The notes under the pieces are model-generated. The model ran no database searches, was not told the DNA's origin, and was given only the letters and a program-made list of their open reading frames with translations. From positions 1 to 52,733 of the forward strand of contig CAKTXZ010000017.1 of assembly GCA_934632155.1 (NCBI GenBank): a DNA stretch of 52,733 bases, in the 5' to 3' direction. Positions 42,623-50,699 of the stretch are shown here, piece after piece (position 1 is the stretch's first letter; each line of letters starts with the position of its first letter). The DNA comes from an uncultured Clostridia bacterium (GTDB lineage Bacteria > Bacillota > Clostridia > Christensenellales > Aristaeellaceae). The position numbers were made by a program, and so were the translations under genes.

Positions 42623-42807
42623 CGGCTGCGCGCCTTGCAGCTCGCTCGGCGGCGTTTTGGACGGCTTTTGCGCGCATGTGCGCTTGCGGGCCTGACGGCC
42701 GGAGGCGCTGCGCGAAAAAGCGTTTGTCCATTTGAAAGGCCGCTCAGGGCGAAAACACGTCCGCTGCGGCGGGAAGCAATGAAACGACTGACAGGAGGAA
42801 ACGGAGC

Positions 42808-43488
42808 ATGACGCGGAAACGGACGCGACTTTGGCTGCCGGCGCTGCTGCTGGCGCTGTTTGTGCTTTGGACGATCGGGGTGAAAACCATCGACGTGGCT
42901 GCCATCGGCCCGGAGGGCTCGAGCGTGGGCTTTTCAACGCTCAACGCCGCCGTGCGCGACGCGGTGGGCAGGAGCGATACGGCGTATAAGCTCTCGAAAT
43001 ATTTGGGGTATGTGTCCCTGCTGACGGCGGCTGGCTTTATGTGCCTTGCGCTGGCGCAGGCGCTGCGCCGCGGCCTGCGGGGCGTGGAGCCGTCCCTCTA
43101 TGTGCTGGCCGCGTATTACGCCGCGGTGCTGGCGTGCTATCTGTTTTTTGAAAAATTCATCGTGAATTACCGCCCTGTGATTCTGGACGCGGCGGAGGGG
43201 CTGGCAGCGTCCTACCCCTCCTCGCATACGCTGCTGGCGCTGAGCATTCTGGGTGCGGCCATGCTGCGCCTTCGCCGCCGCCTGCAGCCGCCGACGCGCG
43301 GAATCGTCGTCGCAGCGCTGGGGGCGCTCATGCTTGCGGCGGTGCTCAGCCGCGTGCTTTCCGGCGTGCATTGGGCGAGCGATATCATTGGCAGCGTGCT
43401 GCTCAGCGCTGCGCTTCTGGCCGCCTATCAGGCTGCGGTCGATTGGGCGGAGCGTCGCTTCTATCGTCCGCGCCATGGGAAGAAGTGA
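42808..43488 (+). CDS. PAP2 superfamily membrane phosphatase
   Basis: 226 residues with four or five membrane helices. The three phosphatase motifs are present: KFIVNYRP (motif 1), SYPSSHT (motif 2), SRVLSGVHWASDIIGS (motif 3). PAP2 enzymes remove phosphate from lipid phosphates such as undecaprenyl pyrophosphate or phosphatidic acid at the outer membrane face. AGGAGG lies before the ATG. The 185-base gap before it shows nothing recognisable. It is monocistronic, closed by a hairpin at 43564. Confidence 0.93.
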   Translation: MTRKRTRLWLPALLLALFVLWTIGVKTIDVAAIGPEGSSVGFSTLNAAVRDAVGRSDTAYKLSKYLGYVSLLTAAGFMCLALAQALRRGLRGVEPSLYVLAAYYAAVLACYLFFEKFIVNYRPVILDAAEGLAASYPSSHTLLALSILGAAMLRLRRRLQPPTRGIVVAALGALMLAAVLSRVLSGVHWASDIIGSVLLSAALLAAYQAAVDWAERRFYRPRHGKK

Positions 43489-43563
43489 AAGCGGCGAAGG
43501 GGACAACGACGGCGAAAACGGCGTTTCACCGCTTTTCGCCCGAGCGCTTTGCCGGCAATTGGA

Positions 43564-43585
43564 AGGCCGCCCAATCGGGCGGCCT
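43564..43585. terminator. Hairpin between PAP2 and WG-repeat genes
   Basis: AGGCCGCCC (43564-43572), loop AATC, GGGCGGCCT (43577-43585): a 9-bp perfect stem between convergent genes. T-runs are short (GTTTGG), so strength is uncertain. Confidence 0.55.
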
Positions 43586-43613
43586 GCTGTTTGGATAGGC
43601 CTTGGATAACGCC

Positions 43614-44756
43614 TTAGAATACCCTGTTCAAATCCTTGTCCAGAATGCTTAGGTAACCGTCCTTAATCAAGGTGAAATATCCCTCGCCGTATGCTGCACT
43701 GTCGTATTCGCAGGAAATTACTTCTGCGCCATTGATGTCAACGAAGCCAAATCCATAGTCTATATCCATCACGAGCGCAAATCCTTCGTTGGAAAAAGTC
43801 CAAGCTCGATCATATCGAAGCTGGATAACTATGTTTCCGGTCGTATCTATGAAGCCGTAGTCATATTTTTTCATAACCCATGCCAAGCCGCCACTGAAGG
43901 AGCCGGCATCCCAATACGTGCATGGAACGACTTTTTTCCCGGTCCTATCCACGAAGCCGTATTCTTTGTCTTCCATTACACGTGCAAGGCCATTACTGAA
44001 AGCATTGGCCTTGTCATATTGGCACGGGATGACTTCTTTTCCGGTTTTATCAATGAAGCCCCATTTTCCGTTTTTCTCTACTGCAGCCAAACCTTCGCTG
44101 AAAGCGTCGACCTCGTCGTATTGGCACGAGAAAGCTTCTTTTCCGGTCGTATCAATAAAGATGTCTCGCTTCCCGTCTGTTCCCCAGACGGAAGCCCCTG
44201 CCCAGTCTGTTTTTACCTTTGCTAAGCCTTCGCTGAAGGAACTGGCGGCGTCATATTTGCATGGGAGAGTCTCTTTTCCGGTCGTATCAATATAGCCCCA
44301 TTTCCCATTTTTCTTTACGCGAGCCAAACCCTCACGGAAAGACGAAGCATCGTCATATTGGCACGGAACGATTTCCTTCCCGGTCGTGTCAACGTAGCCG
44401 TATTTTCCTTCCTTTCTTACACACGCTAAGTCTTCGCTAAAAGACGAAGCATCGTCATATTGGCACGGGACGACTTCTTTTCCGGTCGTATCAATAAAAC
44501 CGTATTTTCCGTCTTTCGTTATGATCGCCATGCCATTATTAAAATACCAGGCCTTGTCATATTGGCATGGAATGGCCAACTTTCCGGTCGTGTCAATGTA
44601 GCCATATTTCCCATGCTTTTCTACGATTGCCAGCCCATTTTGAAATCCGTATACGGCAGCATAGAAATGCTCATCCTCCGCGTATGCAAATGTTGCGGGG
44701 AACAGCAGCACCATGGCCAGCAGGAGACCGAGGGTTCGTTTGCACCAAGCTTTCAT
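43614..44756 (-). CDS. Secreted WG-repeat protein
   Basis: 380 residues. A Sec signal peptide (LGLLLAMVLLFPATFAYA) is followed by nine or ten WG/KWG-type beta repeats of about 34 residues, such as KYGYIDTTGKLAIPCQYD and KWGFIDKTGKEVIPCQYD. The repeats are near-identical in the middle, suggesting recent tandem duplication. Repeat 5 is longer (with a VWGTDGKRD insert) and repeats 8-10 are degenerate. WG-repeat proteins are thought to bind partners outside the cell; the function here is unknown. Codon use and GC are clearly lower than in the neighbours, a sign of transfer. It is transcribed alone from 44795-44823. Confidence 0.88.
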   Translation of the reverse strand: MKAWCKRTLGLLLAMVLLFPATFAYAEDEHFYAAVYGFQNGLAIVEKHGKYGYIDTTGKLAIPCQYDKAWYFNNGMAIITKDGKYGFIDTTGKEVVPCQYDDASSFSEDLACVRKEGKYGYVDTTGKEIVPCQYDDASSFREGLARVKKNGKWGYIDTTGKETLPCKYDAASSFSEGLAKVKTDWAGASVWGTDGKRDIFIDTTGKEAFSCQYDEVDAFSEGLAAVEKNGKWGFIDKTGKEVIPCQYDKANAFSNGLARVMEDKEYGFVDRTGKKVVPCTYWDAGSFSGGLAWVMKKYDYGFIDTTGNIVIQLRYDRAWTFSNEGFALVMDIDYGFGFVDINGAEVISCEYDSAAYGEGYFTLIKDGYLSILDKDLNRVF

Positions 44757-44794
44757 AACTGATTCATCCTTTCCGTAAGTAATGTAATATACAT

Positions 44795-44823
44795 ATTATA
44801 CAACGATTTCTATTATCTGTAAA
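44795..44823 (-). promoter_or_regulatory. Sigma-A-type promoter for the WG-repeat gene
   Basis: On the minus strand TTTACA (44823-44818), 17-base spacer, TATAAT (44800-44795), in a short AT-rich stretch. The rest of 44757-45089 holds the divergent promoter at 45007 and nothing else I recognise. Confidence 0.8.
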
Positions 44824-45006
44824 TATCAAAATGAGCGAATGCAATTATACAGAACGGGAGCCTTTTGGGGCGGCGCGCCGTGGGACATATCCCGGCGTGA
44901 CTCCGCAAATACAGCGCAACCATGAAAAAAGCACCGCGAAGGCGGCGACGCTGGCAGAACGTCTGGAAATTCATACGGTGCAAATACGGCGCGGCTGTGG
45001 CAGGGC

Positions 45007-45035
45007 TTGCCCGGCGGCGGGCGGCATGGTATACT
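45007..45035 (+). promoter_or_regulatory. Promoter for the two-component system
   Basis: TTGCCC (45007-45012), 17-base spacer, TATACT (45030-45035) with extended -10 TGG. Confidence 0.65.
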
Positions 45036-45089
45036 CAAGAAGCGGCGGTATGCATTTTCTGCGCGCCGCGGGAGGAAGGGGGAACACCC

Positions 45090-45788
45090 ATGAACAAGAA
45101 AAAGCTGATTCTCATTGCCGACGACGAGATCGGCATTCACGAATCCCTGCGCATATATTTGACCCGCGAGGGCTACGAGGTATATTCCGTGTTTCGGGGC
45201 GACGATGTGATGGAGGCGTTTGAGCGCATGCGCCCCGATCTGGTGATTCTGGACATTATGATGCCCGGGCGCACGGGCACGCAGGTGTGCGCCGATATTC
45301 GCGCGACGTCCATGACGCCCATCATCATGCTGACCGCCAAGGGCGAGGAGGTGGACAAGCTGCTGGGCTTTGCGCTGGGCGCGGACGATTACATCGTCAA
45401 GCCCTTTTCGCCGCGCGAGATCGTTTCCCGTATTCAGGTGATTTTCCGCCGCATGAACCAAATGCAGGCCGCGCCCGATCAGGGGCGGCTGACGATCGGC
45501 AACACGGTGATCGACCTGAAATGCTACGAGGTGCGCGTAGGCGGCGAGAGCGTGCTGCTTTCGCCCAAGGAGGTGGAAATACTGCACCTGATGGCGTCGC
45601 ATCCGCGGCAGGTTTTCACCCGTGAGCAGCTGCTGGACAATATCTGGGGCTTTGACTTCAACGGCGATCCCCGCGTGGTGGATACCAGCATCAAGCGCAT
45701 TCGCAAGAAGCTGCCCGAGGAAACGGATGTGCTGCTGCGCTCGGTGTACGGCGTGGGGTATAAGGCGGAGGTGCGGGGGGATGCTTAA
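45090..45788 (+). CDS. OmpR/PhoB-family response regulator
   Basis: 232 residues. Receiver domain 5-120: acidic pair ADDE, phosphoacceptor in LVILDIMMPG (about D55), switch threonine in MLTAKG, and lysine in IVKPFSP. The C-terminal winged helix DNA-binding domain (about 135-230) has LSPKEVEILHLMASHPRQVF, then VDTSIKRIRKKL. ATG 45090 follows GGAGG; the longer frame has no support. Its last eight bases overlap the kinase start, so the two are coupled. Its target genes are unknown; the DUF624 gene downstream is a candidate. Confidence 0.95.
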   Translation: MNKKKLILIADDEIGIHESLRIYLTREGYEVYSVFRGDDVMEAFERMRPDLVILDIMMPGRTGTQVCADIRATSMTPIIMLTAKGEEVDKLLGFALGADDYIVKPFSPREIVSRIQVIFRRMNQMQAAPDQGRLTIGNTVIDLKCYEVRVGGESVLLSPKEVEILHLMASHPRQVFTREQLLDNIWGFDFNGDPRVVDTSIKRIRKKLPEETDVLLRSVYGVGYKAEVRGDA

Positions 45789-47523
45789 GTGGTCCTCCTA
45801 CATTACAAGGTTTTTGCTGCTGTTTGCGGTGTGCGTCATGTGCATGACGGCGTTTTCCTTTGGGCTGTCAGCCTATTTATATACCGACAGCGCCAATGCG
45901 GCCGCCGCGGCGTCGCTGACGGAGAGCCTGCGGATCGGGCGGGATCTGCTGGATGATTACGCCGCCGGGACGATTGGCCAAACGGAACTGCGCGCCGCGC
46001 TGAACCCCGCCGTCAACCCGGACGGGAACTTTTATATGCTGCTGGACGCGCAGGCAAACGTGCTGGCCTATACCGAGGCGGGCGTACCCTATTTTGTGTC
46101 CACCCCCCGGGAGGAGCTGGTGCGCAGCCTGAAGGAGGACGGCGCGGCGACGGTGCACGCCGCCAGCAGCCAAACGCCCGCGCTGCTCATGGGCATGAAA
46201 ACGGCGCAGGGCTATGTGCTGGCGGGCAGGCCGATGCGCGCCGTCAGCAGCGGCGCGTTCAAATTCCGGTCGCGGCTTATGCTTTCCATGGGCGCGCTGC
46301 TGCTGCTGATTCTGGTGCTGAGCATTATGGCCACGCGCAAGGTGGCGCGCCCCGCGCGGATTATTACCGAAACCGCCGCGCGCCTGATTGACGGCGAGCA
46401 GGTGCTCCTGCCGGAAAACCTGCCGAGCATGGAAATGCGGGAAATCGCCAACGCCTTTAACCATATGAGCCGCGAGGTGGCCAAATCCTTTCAGGCGCTG
46501 CGCAACGAAAAGGACACCATGGCGCTGATTCTGGAGGGCCTGAACGAGGGCATTCTGGCCGTGGGCGAAAACGGCGATATTCTGCATGAAAACACGGCGG
46601 CACGCGGACTGCTGGGCGGGGAGGAAACCGACGCCTACCGGACGGTGCTTTCGGCGCTGAAGGAAACGGCCGGCGAGGCGCAGCGATCGGGCAAGCTTCC
46701 CGCGGGCAATCGCATTCTTTTTTATGCCGTTACGCCGCTGCCCGGCGCGGATATCGGCCGGCGCGGCACGGTAGCGCTGATTCGCGATATTACCGAGCAG
46801 GAGCATCTGGAGCGTACGCGGCACGATTATGTGGCCAATATTTCGCATGAGCTGCGCACGCCGCTGGCCTCCATGCGCGGGCTGGCGGAGGGGCTGCGCG
46901 ACGGGCTGGTGACCGACCCTAAGGATCAGCAGCGGTATTTCAACATCATCGTGGGCGAGGTGACGCGTCTGTCCCGGCTGGTCAACGACCTGCTGGAATT
47001 GTCCTCGCTGCAGTCCAACCCCGCCGCGTTCGAAATGGAAACGATCGACCCGAACGAGCTGATCTATGAGCTGCAGGATCTCAACGAGCAGCTTTTTGCC
47101 AAGAAGGGGCTGCGCTTCCTGCGTTCGCTGCCGGACGAGCCGCTGCCGGATATTCGATCCAACGAGGACAGGCTTTCGCAGGTGCTGACGATTTTTCTGG
47201 ACAACGCGCGCAAATATACGCCCGCGGGCGGCGAGGTGACCATCGGCGCGGAGCGCGCGGCGGGCGGCGTGCGCTTCTTTGTGCGCGATACAGGCGTGGG
47301 CATGGACGAGGAAACGCAGCGGCTGGCCTTCGAGCGCTTTCATCAGGCGGAGCGTGGGCGCAGCGATCAGGGCAGCGGGCTGGGGCTGTCCATCGCGCGG
47401 GAGATTTTGCAAAAGCTGGGCGTGGAGATCATGCTTCAAAGCGCGCCGGGAAAGGGCAGCGAATTTTCCTTTGTGATTGCCGGCTGCGCGGACGAAAGCG
47501 CCGCTAAGCGTCCGAACGCGTAA
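45781..47523 (+). CDS. Sensor histidine kinase with HAMP and PAS domains
   Basis: 580 residues. TM1 at about 9-31, an extracytoplasmic sensor of about 135 residues, TM2 at about 166-185, a HAMP linker (RKVARPARIITETAARL), a PAS-like domain (LILEGLNEGILAVGENGDIL), the HisKA box ANISHELRTPLASM, and the HATPase domain with N box DNARKYTP, G1 box DTGVGM and G2 box GSGLGLSIA. It is a WalK/PhoR-like architecture and likely phosphorylates the coupled regulator. ATG 45781 overlaps the regulator gene. The sensed signal is unknown. A weak GAAACG/CGTTTC hairpin at 47524-47553 follows. Confidence 0.95.
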   Translation: MLKWSSYITRFLLLFAVCVMCMTAFSFGLSAYLYTDSANAAAAASLTESLRIGRDLLDDYAAGTIGQTELRAALNPAVNPDGNFYMLLDAQANVLAYTEAGVPYFVSTPREELVRSLKEDGAATVHAASSQTPALLMGMKTAQGYVLAGRPMRAVSSGAFKFRSRLMLSMGALLLLILVLSIMATRKVARPARIITETAARLIDGEQVLLPENLPSMEMREIANAFNHMSREVAKSFQALRNEKDTMALILEGLNEGILAVGENGDILHENTAARGLLGGEETDAYRTVLSALKETAGEAQRSGKLPAGNRILFYAVTPLPGADIGRRGTVALIRDITEQEHLERTRHDYVANISHELRTPLASMRGLAEGLRDGLVTDPKDQQRYFNIIVGEVTRLSRLVNDLLELSSLQSNPAAFEMETIDPNELIYELQDLNEQLFAKKGLRFLRSLPDEPLPDIRSNEDRLSQVLTIFLDNARKYTPAGGEVTIGAERAAGGVRFFVRDTGVGMDEETQRLAFERFHQAERGRSDQGSGLGLSIAREILQKLGVEIMLQSAPGKGSEFSFVIAGCADESAAKRPNA

Positions 47524-47557
47524 GAAACGGCGTTTTCTGGCAGCCTGCGTTTCATGC

Positions 47558-47586
47558 TTTCTTTTCGGTACAGATTGTGCTATAAT
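47558..47586 (+). promoter_or_regulatory. Extended -10 promoter for the DUF624 gene
   Basis: TATAAT (47581-47586) preceded by TGC (extended -10); -35 TTTCTT (47558-47563) is weak. Confidence 0.55.
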
Positions 47587-47623
47587 GTTCATAACGGATC
47601 AAGAAAGGCTGGGAGATGGATTC

Positions 47624-48655
47624 ATGTTCGGAAAAATGATGAACAGCTTTTACTACGGCAAAAGCGGCAAGGGCGATTTTCGTAAAGAAGATTTGCCCAA
47701 GAACCGCTGGCAGCTTTTCTGGGAAATGCTGCGCGTGCGCTTTTCCGCGCTGTGCCGGCTGAACCTGATGACGCTGGCGGCGTGGCTGCCGCTGATTATC
47801 GTGATCGGCATGTGCGTGAGCACACTGCTGAACGTAATGTCCATTACGGGGGACTACAGCAATTACGTTCAGACGGGCGATGCGGGCAACCTGAGTGAGG
47901 AACAGATCGCGGCGCTGGGCGAGCTAAACGTGACGGAGTTTACCCTCAACATGTTCCAGCAGTCCGTTTCTACCATGCTGCTGTGGCTGATTCCCGCCAT
48001 CCTGATTACCGGCCCTGTGCAGGCGGGCATGGCGTATGTCACCCGCAACTGGAGCCGGGACGAGCATGCCTTTATCTGGGCGGATTTTAAGGACGCGGTA
48101 AAGGAAAACTGGAAGCAGGCGCTGGGCGTTTCGGCCGTTACGTCCGTCCTGCCGCTGATTATGTACGTGTGCTACCGCTTCTATGGCAGCATGACGCAGC
48201 AAAGCGCCTTTTATATCCTGCCGCAGATGCTGGTGATTATGCTGGGGCTGGTGTGGACGCTGGGCACGGTGTTTATGTACCCGATGATGGTCAGCTATAA
48301 GGTCACCTTCCGCGATCTGGTGAAAAACAGCGTCATGCTGGCCATCGCCCGCCTGCCGCAGACGGTCGGCGTAAGGCTGGTCGTGCTGCTGCCCATGCTG
48401 ATTGGTCTTGCGGTGTTCTATTTTACGGCCTCGCCCCTTGTGCTGCTGATTGTGGCCTTGTATTACGCCGTGATGGGCTACGCCATGACGCGTTTTGTCT
48501 TCGCCAGCTATACCAACGCGGTGTTTGACCGCTACGTCAATTCCCATATCGAGGGCGCGAAGGTCAACCGCGGGCTGGCGACCGATACGGACGACGAGGA
48601 CGCGGACGACGAGAACGCGCCGGAAGACTCAAAGCCTGCGGAGCAGGAAAAATAA
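47624..48655 (+). CDS. DUF624/YesL-like membrane protein
   Basis: 343 residues with six membrane helices, including LMTLAAWLPLIIVIGMCVST and SVMLAIARLPQTVGVRLVVL. The pattern of a charged start (FFYYGKSGKGDF-like), helices and repeated RD/VKNSVMLA segments matches DUF624 (YesL) proteins. These are often near sugar-importer operons, though none flanks it here. The C-terminal tail is strongly acidic (DTDDEDADDENAPED). GGGAGATGG precedes ATG 47624, and the promoter is 38 bases upstream. The role is unknown; the adjacent two-component system may regulate it. Confidence 0.82.
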   Translation: MFGKMMNSFYYGKSGKGDFRKEDLPKNRWQLFWEMLRVRFSALCRLNLMTLAAWLPLIIVIGMCVSTLLNVMSITGDYSNYVQTGDAGNLSEEQIAALGELNVTEFTLNMFQQSVSTMLLWLIPAILITGPVQAGMAYVTRNWSRDEHAFIWADFKDAVKENWKQALGVSAVTSVLPLIMYVCYRFYGSMTQQSAFYILPQMLVIMLGLVWTLGTVFMYPMMVSYKVTFRDLVKNSVMLAIARLPQTVGVRLVVLLPMLIGLAVFYFTASPLVLLIVALYYAVMGYAMTRFVFASYTNAVFDRYVNSHIEGAKVNRGLATDTDDEDADDENAPEDSKPAEQEK

Positions 48656-48679
48656 GACGCCGTGGTTTTGCGCATACTA
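48650..48679 (+). promoter_or_regulatory. Possible forespore-type (sigma-G/F) promoter
   Basis: CATACTA (48673-48679) matches the sigma-G -10 consensus as I recall it; about 18 bases upstream is a poor AAATA -35. The transcription start would be near the ribosome binding site, leaving a very short leader, so this is tentative. It fits because the next gene encodes a spore protein. Confidence 0.35.
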
Positions 48680-48697
48680 TCGCCGGGAGGGGATGGT

Positions 48698-48862
48698 ATG
48701 CGCATGCTGTCGAATGAGGAACGCGAAAAATACGAGGCCGCGCGGCAGCTGGGGCTGACGGACAAGCTGCTCAAGGTGGGCTGGGCGGGCCTGAGCGCCG
48801 CCGAAAGCGGAAGAATCGGCGGGATGGTTTCCGCACAAAGGAAAAAGCGACGGAGGACGTGA
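48698..48862 (+). CDS. Small acid-soluble spore protein, alpha/beta type
   Basis: 54 residues. The order EREKYEAARQLGLTDKLLK, VGWAGLSAAESGRIGGMVSA, then a basic tail, fits clostridial alpha/beta-type small acid-soluble proteins, whose helix-turn-helix (LGL...GWxxLxxxESGRIGG) coats spore DNA in the forespore. The canonical central Gly-Ser/Glu cleavage region is absent, but several short clostridial members look like this. ATG 48698 has GGGAGG upstream. The next gene starts three bases after its stop. It is the clearest sign in the window of an endospore former. Confidence 0.72.
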   Translation: MRMLSNEEREKYEAARQLGLTDKLLKVGWAGLSAAESGRIGGMVSAQRKKRRRT

Positions 48863-48865
48863 GCC

Positions 48866-49615
48866 ATGTATACCACCGCCTTTGCACGGGTGTACGACGC
48901 GCTGATGGCGCAGGTGGATTACGAGGCGTGGGCGCGGCATTACGGCGCGCTGATGCGCGACGCGGGCGTGCCGGAGGGCGCGCGGACGGTGGAATGCGCG
49001 TGCGGCAGCGGTGGCATTACGCTGCCGCTGCGGCGCATGGGCTATCGGATGACGGGCGTGGACCTTTCCGAAAGCATGCTGGAGCGCGCCATGGAAAAGG
49101 CGCGCGCGGCGGGGCTGAGCGTTCCCTTTGTCCGGCAGGATATGTGCCGCTTGGCGGCGCCGCGCCGGGTTGATTGCGTGCTGTGCACGTGCGACGGCGT
49201 GAATTACCTGACTGCGCCCGAACGCGCAGAGGCCTTCTTTGCCGCCGCGTTTGCCGCGCTGCGCCCCGGCGGCGCGCTGATTTTCGATGTGTCCACGCCG
49301 GAAAAGCTGGCGGGGACGCTCGGTCATCATACGCTGACCTGCGCGGAGGATGAAATCGCGTATATTTGGCAGAACGCCTATCACGAAAAAAGCGCCTGTG
49401 TGGATATGACGCTTTCCATTTTTGAAAAACGGCCGGACGGCGCGTATGATCGACTGGAGGAGCGGCAGACGCAGCGTGCGCACAGCCGCGCCGAGCTGCG
49501 GTCATGGCTTGAGCAGGCGGGCTTTGAGCGCGTTCGCTTCTTCGGCCGCATGCGGATGACGCCGCCCCGCGCGGGCGACGACCGCTGGCATGTCGCCGCG
49601 AAAAAGCCTGTGTGA
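48866..49615 (+). CDS. Class I SAM-dependent methyltransferase
   Basis: 249 residues. The SAM-binding motif I is VECACGSGGITLPL (E/DxGxGxG variant), followed by MTGVDLSESMLERA (acidic residue after beta-2) and FVRQDMCRL. The C-terminal part has a YHEKSACVDMTLSIFE beta region as in Firmicutes methyltransferases of the MmtE/DUF family type. It is soluble. The substrate is unknown. It starts three bases after the spore-protein stop, with GGAGG in that gene's end, so the two are probably coupled. A strong terminator follows. Confidence 0.92.
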   Translation: MYTTAFARVYDALMAQVDYEAWARHYGALMRDAGVPEGARTVECACGSGGITLPLRRMGYRMTGVDLSESMLERAMEKARAAGLSVPFVRQDMCRLAAPRRVDCVLCTCDGVNYLTAPERAEAFFAAAFAALRPGGALIFDVSTPEKLAGTLGHHTLTCAEDEIAYIWQNAYHEKSACVDMTLSIFEKRPDGAYDRLEERQTQRAHSRAELRSWLEQAGFERVRFFGRMRMTPPRAGDDRWHVAAKKPV

Positions 49616-49625
49616 GCCAAAACAT

Positions 49626-49675
49626 GCGGGGATTCGCCGCCTTGAAAGGACAAGGCGCGAACCCCCGCGTTTTTT
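49626..49675 (+). terminator. Rho-independent terminator after the methyltransferase gene
   Basis: GCGGGG (49626-49631) pairs with CCCCGC (49663-49668), inner GCCTTG/CAAGGC around AAAGGA, followed by GTTTTTTG. Confidence 0.88.
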
Positions 49676-49740
49676 GCTTGGTTATGGAAATCGCCTTTTT
49701 TCAGGAAAGCGGCGTCAAACGATGCCCAAAGCGGCCATTG

Positions 49741-49965
49741 TCATTGCTTCTTTTCCAGTACGCCCCACAAAGCAAGAAGGAATCCAATGGCAGCAGTGAT
49801 GGAAAAAGTAACCATTGCGGGCGTCAATCCATACCGCCCAATATTTCGCATAGCCGACAGCTCGCCACTGACGCTCCACTCATTCGCCATGGCTCCTGCC
49901 AGAATGATGGCGTTAGCAAGGAATCTGCCGAGGAGCATCATGGATCCTAGGAGCACTTTCTTCAT
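49741..49965 (-). CDS. Small membrane protein, unknown
   Basis: 74 residues with two hydrophobic stretches: VLLGSMMLLGRFLANAIILA near the start and MVTFSITAAIGFLLALWGVL near the end, separated by about 25 residues. It has a K-K start and K-K-Q end. The base composition is lower in GC than the surroundings. The only binding site is GGAAAG about nine bases before the ATG, rather weak. No family is recognised. The 230 bases upstream (49966-50197) show no feature I can support. Confidence 0.45.
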   Translation of the reverse strand: MKKVLLGSMMLLGRFLANAIILAGAMANEWSVSGELSAMRNIGRYGLTPAMVTFSITAAIGFLLALWGVLEKKQ

Positions 49966-50197
49966 TTTGCTTTCCGCCGATTGGTATATTTTTATGCGGC
50001 CCGTTTCCTGCTATCGGCACGATCTGCATGGCAACACTGCGGAAACGATTTTCCTGCGCGAATTGTTCGGAAAATCTCCCCGCCCGGCAAGCCTGACGGT
50101 ACGAATGAAAATGAAGGGCTGCCAACCTTCATTGCATCCCGCAGGCTTGGCCACGACTTTTTTGTCAGTCTGAGCCCCGCGTTGTGCAATAGCCTTT

Positions 50198-50323
50198 TTA
50201 GTGTATGAGCGCTTCCAAAATGGCGACGCCGGCGGAGCCGGCCATCAGCACAGCCAGTACAATGCACATGATGCGCACCATAAGCTTATGCTTTTCCTGC
50301 TGCTTTTTGGTTTTGACCGCCAT
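50198..50323 (-). CDS. Tiny single-helix membrane protein (41 residues)
   Basis: The reading frame gives a basic cytoplasmic start (AVKTKKQQEKHK), a membrane helix (VRIMCIVLAVLMAGSAGVAI) and a short LEALIH end. It looks like DUF4044-type small proteins common in Firmicutes. AAAGGAA lies about eight bases before the ATG, the codons are as GC-rich as in real genes nearby, and it is 22 bases downstream of the TSCPD gene, so both may share a transcript. The role is unknown. Confidence 0.65.
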   Translation of the reverse strand: MAVKTKKQQEKHKLMVRIMCIVLAVLMAGSAGVAILEALIH

Positions 50324-50345
50324 AAGCCGTTCCTTTCCGGCGCGA

Positions 50346-50594
50346 TTATTGCGCCTGCTGCTCGTATTCGTCAATCGCCTGCGCGAGCTGATCGGGGCAG
50401 GAGGTATTTCCGCGGCAGATGACGCCGCGCAGCAGCGTCTTCACGTCGTCGGCTTTGCGTCCGACGACCATGCGCGCCAAGCCCTGCGTGTTGCCGCGGC
50501 AGCCGTTGTGAAACTGGCAGTGCGTGATGACGCCGTTTTCGATTTCCAGATCGATCTGCGTAGAGCAGGTGCCCTTCGTTTTGTAATGATACAT
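50346..50594 (-). CDS. TSCPD domain protein (TIGR03905-like)
   Basis: 82 residues. The TSCPD pattern is readable: GTCSTQIDLEIENGVITHCQ, FHNGCRGNTQGLARMVVGRK, then GVICRGNTSCPDQLAQAI, with conserved cysteines. The domain also occurs at the C-terminus of class II ribonucleotide reductases and probably binds metal or mediates redox contacts; as a stand-alone protein its role is unknown. GGGAGG lies before the ATG. It precedes the 41-residue gene. Confidence 0.92.
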   Translation of the reverse strand: MYHYKTKGTCSTQIDLEIENGVITHCQFHNGCRGNTQGLARMVVGRKADDVKTLLRGVICRGNTSCPDQLAQAIDEYEQQAQ

Positions 50595-50699
50595 TGTGTT
50601 TTCCTCCCATTCTTTTGTTCAAACAGTATCGCCATGCCGCGCTTTGCCGTCCGCCGCGCAAAAGCATGCGCGCGCGCCGCCCTTTTGCGCCCATGGCGT

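Noticed and set aside
45877..47592. 571-codon minus-strand frame across the histidine kinase
   Set aside because: Mirror of the kinase gene, Arg/Gln/His-rich, no motifs.
49966..50267. 91-codon minus-strand frame at 49992-50267
   Set aside because: It overlaps the 41-residue gene in another frame, has no ribosome binding site and no recognisable domain.
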